A stretch of 22,649 nt of DNA from an uncultured Anaerotruncus sp. (lineage in GTDB: Bacteria; Bacillota; Clostridia; Oscillospirales; Ruminococcaceae), in the NCBI GenBank assembly GCA_910586875.1, contig CAJUJI010000028.1, forward strand, positions 1 to 22,649, read 5' to 3'. The stretch's first letter is position 1, and each line of letters opens with the position of its first letter. Below the pieces are notes generated by a model. The model had not been told where the DNA came from. It saw nothing but the letters and a program-made list of their open reading frames with translations, and searched no databases. The position numbers and the translations under genes are program-made. Below, piece by piece: positions 21,897 to 22,649 of this stretch.

Positions 21897-22306
21897 AAAT
21901 CAAATTGATTGACTTTGGAGTGCCGGAGAGCCGCCGCCCTTTCCGTCCACACGGGAATGACGCCGGCGCGGATGTGTATATGCCCTATGACTGCACCTTG
22001 CAGCCGGGAGAAATCGCAAAGGTTCCGCTTGGGTTCGGGATTGAAGTGCCGGACGGGTACGCTGGCTTCGTATTTCCCCGCACCAGCATAGCAATAAAGG
22101 GACTGGTCTGTGAGCTGCCTCCTGTGGATTCCGGCTACCGAGGGGAAGTCCATGCCATTATCAGTAATGTAAGCAACAAACCGCAGAAACTTTCCAAAGG
22201 AACGCGGGTAGGCCAGCTTGTAATTACTCCTGTTGTGATTGCAGATTTTGTAACGGATTTGGGCGCGGAGCGCGGAACCAGGGGCTTTGGGAGTACCGGG
22301 GTATAA
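21893..22306 (+). CDS. dut: dUTP diphosphatase (trimeric dUTPase)
   Basis: The 137-residue enzyme hydrolyses dUTP to dUMP, the ThyX substrate, and keeps uracil out of DNA. ATG 21893 follows AGGAGG and overlaps the thyX stop by 4 bp; the longer upstream frame is not needed. Trimeric dUTPase motifs are visible in order: NDAGADVYMP (I), PRTSIAIKG (II), VDSGYRGEVHAIISN (III, catalytic Asp and Tyr), GTRVGQLVI (IV) and RGTRGFGSTGV (V, the glycine-rich C-terminal arm). All expected key residues are present, so it is probably active. Confidence 0.95.
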   Translation: MKIKLIDFGVPESRRPFRPHGNDAGADVYMPYDCTLQPGEIAKVPLGFGIEVPDGYAGFVFPRTSIAIKGLVCELPPVDSGYRGEVHAIISNVSNKPQKLSKGTRVGQLVITPVVIADFVTDLGAERGTRGFGSTGV

Positions 22307-22368
22307 ATCAGGATAAATATAGAGCGTTTCCAGACTTAATTTAGGACAGTATGGGAAATAATAAGAAG

Positions 22369-22395
22369 AAAGCGGTCATTTTCCGTGACCGCTTT
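22369..22395. terminator. Bidirectional terminator between dut and the XRE gene
   Basis: AAAGCGGTCA and TGACCGCTTT form a perfect 10-bp stem with a 7-base loop and A/T tracts on both sides, placed between two convergent genes. It overlaps the XRE stop codon by 2 bp. The 60 bp between it and dut hold nothing recognisable. Confidence 0.75.
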
Positions 22396-22649
22396 ACTTC
22401 TTGCTGTTCAATTCTTTCATAATGCCGAGGATATATGTCATTGATTTGGAATCCAGTTTCTTTGCCTCTGCAATAAATTCCTGCAAGGTCTCTGGATAAA
22501 GGTTTTCTTCGTCAAAGAATTCCTTCGGCGTTACGCCGAGATATTCGCAGATATAAAAGAAGGACTGCATGGCAGGAAGTGATTTTTTGTTTTCGATGTT
22601 ATTGATGTAGTTGTTTGCCTGCCCCAACGACAATGACATATCGCGTGCA
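22394..22649 (-). CDS. XRE-family helix-turn-helix regulator, 5' end cut by the window
   Basis: The frame is open to the right edge (ARDMSLSLGQANNYINNIENKKSLPAM), so the ATG at 22637-22639 is likely internal and the gene starts outside. The visible part contains the recognition helix and later helices of a Cro/CI-type domain (QANNYINNIENKKSLPAMQSFFYICEYLGVTPKEFF) and a short C-terminal helical tail ending KELNSKK. It converges on dut and shares its terminator. It may control ICE genes or be chromosomal; the target is not visible. Confidence 0.82.
   Translation of the reverse strand, partial: ARDMSLSLGQANNYINNIENKKSLPAMQSFFYICEYLGVTPKEFFDEENLYPETLQEFIAEAKKLDSKSMTYILGIMKELNSKK

Larger units (their letters stand above)
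1..22306. mobile_element. Part of a Tn1549/CTn-type ICE (both ends outside or unresolved)
   Basis: The plus-strand series methylase, PrgI, VirB4, M23/NlpC hydrolase, DUF4315, DUF4366, surface protein and sortase is the usual mating-pair-formation order of clostridial conjugative transposons. All these genes run the same way with short gaps or overlaps, as in one operon. No integrase, coupling protein or ICE relaxase is visible, so this is an internal segment. The thyX, dut and AbiE-like genes follow in the same direction and are probably cargo of the same element, but the right boundary is not seen; the reverse-strand XRE gene may belong to it too. Assignment rests on family recognition and gene order. 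Confidence 0.75.

Overview
The window looks like part of an integrative and conjugative element (ICE) of the Tn1549/CTn type found in gut Clostridia (Lachnospiraceae/Oscillospiraceae-like Firmicutes). The evidence is the gene set and order (MT-A70 methylase, PrgI, VirB4, a CD1107-type M23+NlpC/P60 hydrolase, DUF4315, DUF4366, SpaA-type surface protein, class B sortase), strong GGAGG ribosome sites, GTG/TTG starts and a moderately GC-rich composition. The species cannot be fixed from the sequence.

Layout: 1-2232 is conjugation module (end of a methylase gene, prgI, first 58% of virB4). 2225-8836 is a second, smaller mobile element inserted inside virB4. 8837-14018 resumes the conjugation module (rest of virB4, cell-wall hydrolase, DUF4315, DUF4366). 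14057-18951 encodes a thioester/SpaA-repeat surface protein and a sortase. 19018-22306 is accessory cargo: an unknown protein, an AbiE-like toxin-antitoxin pair, thyX and dut. A convergent XRE-family regulator is cut by the right edge.

The inserted element is an integrative mobilizable element of the Tn4451/TnpX type: tnpW, a large serine recombinase, a DUF3847 protein, an oriT-like hairpin region and a MobA/MobL relaxase, plus two AT-richer reverse-strand cargo genes (a tandem-repeat lipoprotein and a DUF2716 protein). Its ends share the 8-bp repeat AAAAATCC. Joining the flanks across one repeat copy restores an uninterrupted 822-residue VirB4 frame, with the Walker A motif just after the junction.

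The main proposal is a linked switch. Insertion disables the ICE's conjugation ATPase. The element's recombinase operon lies co-directionally behind the truncated virB4 frame, which ends only a few codons inside tnpW, so host tra transcription could drive excision. Excision would restore virB4 and would join a right-end TTGACA to a left-end TATCGT with a 17-bp spacer, making a promoter that exists only in the circular form, as is known for Tn4451. The circle, carrying its own relaxase, could then travel through the repaired apparatus. The structure is read directly from the sequence; the behaviour is inference.

Other points of interest are a frameshift that separates the sorting motif of the surface protein from its membrane anchor and places the anchor in frame with the sortase, an apparent ATC start for thyX, and a palindrome containing a perfect TATAAT in front of the AbiE-like operon.
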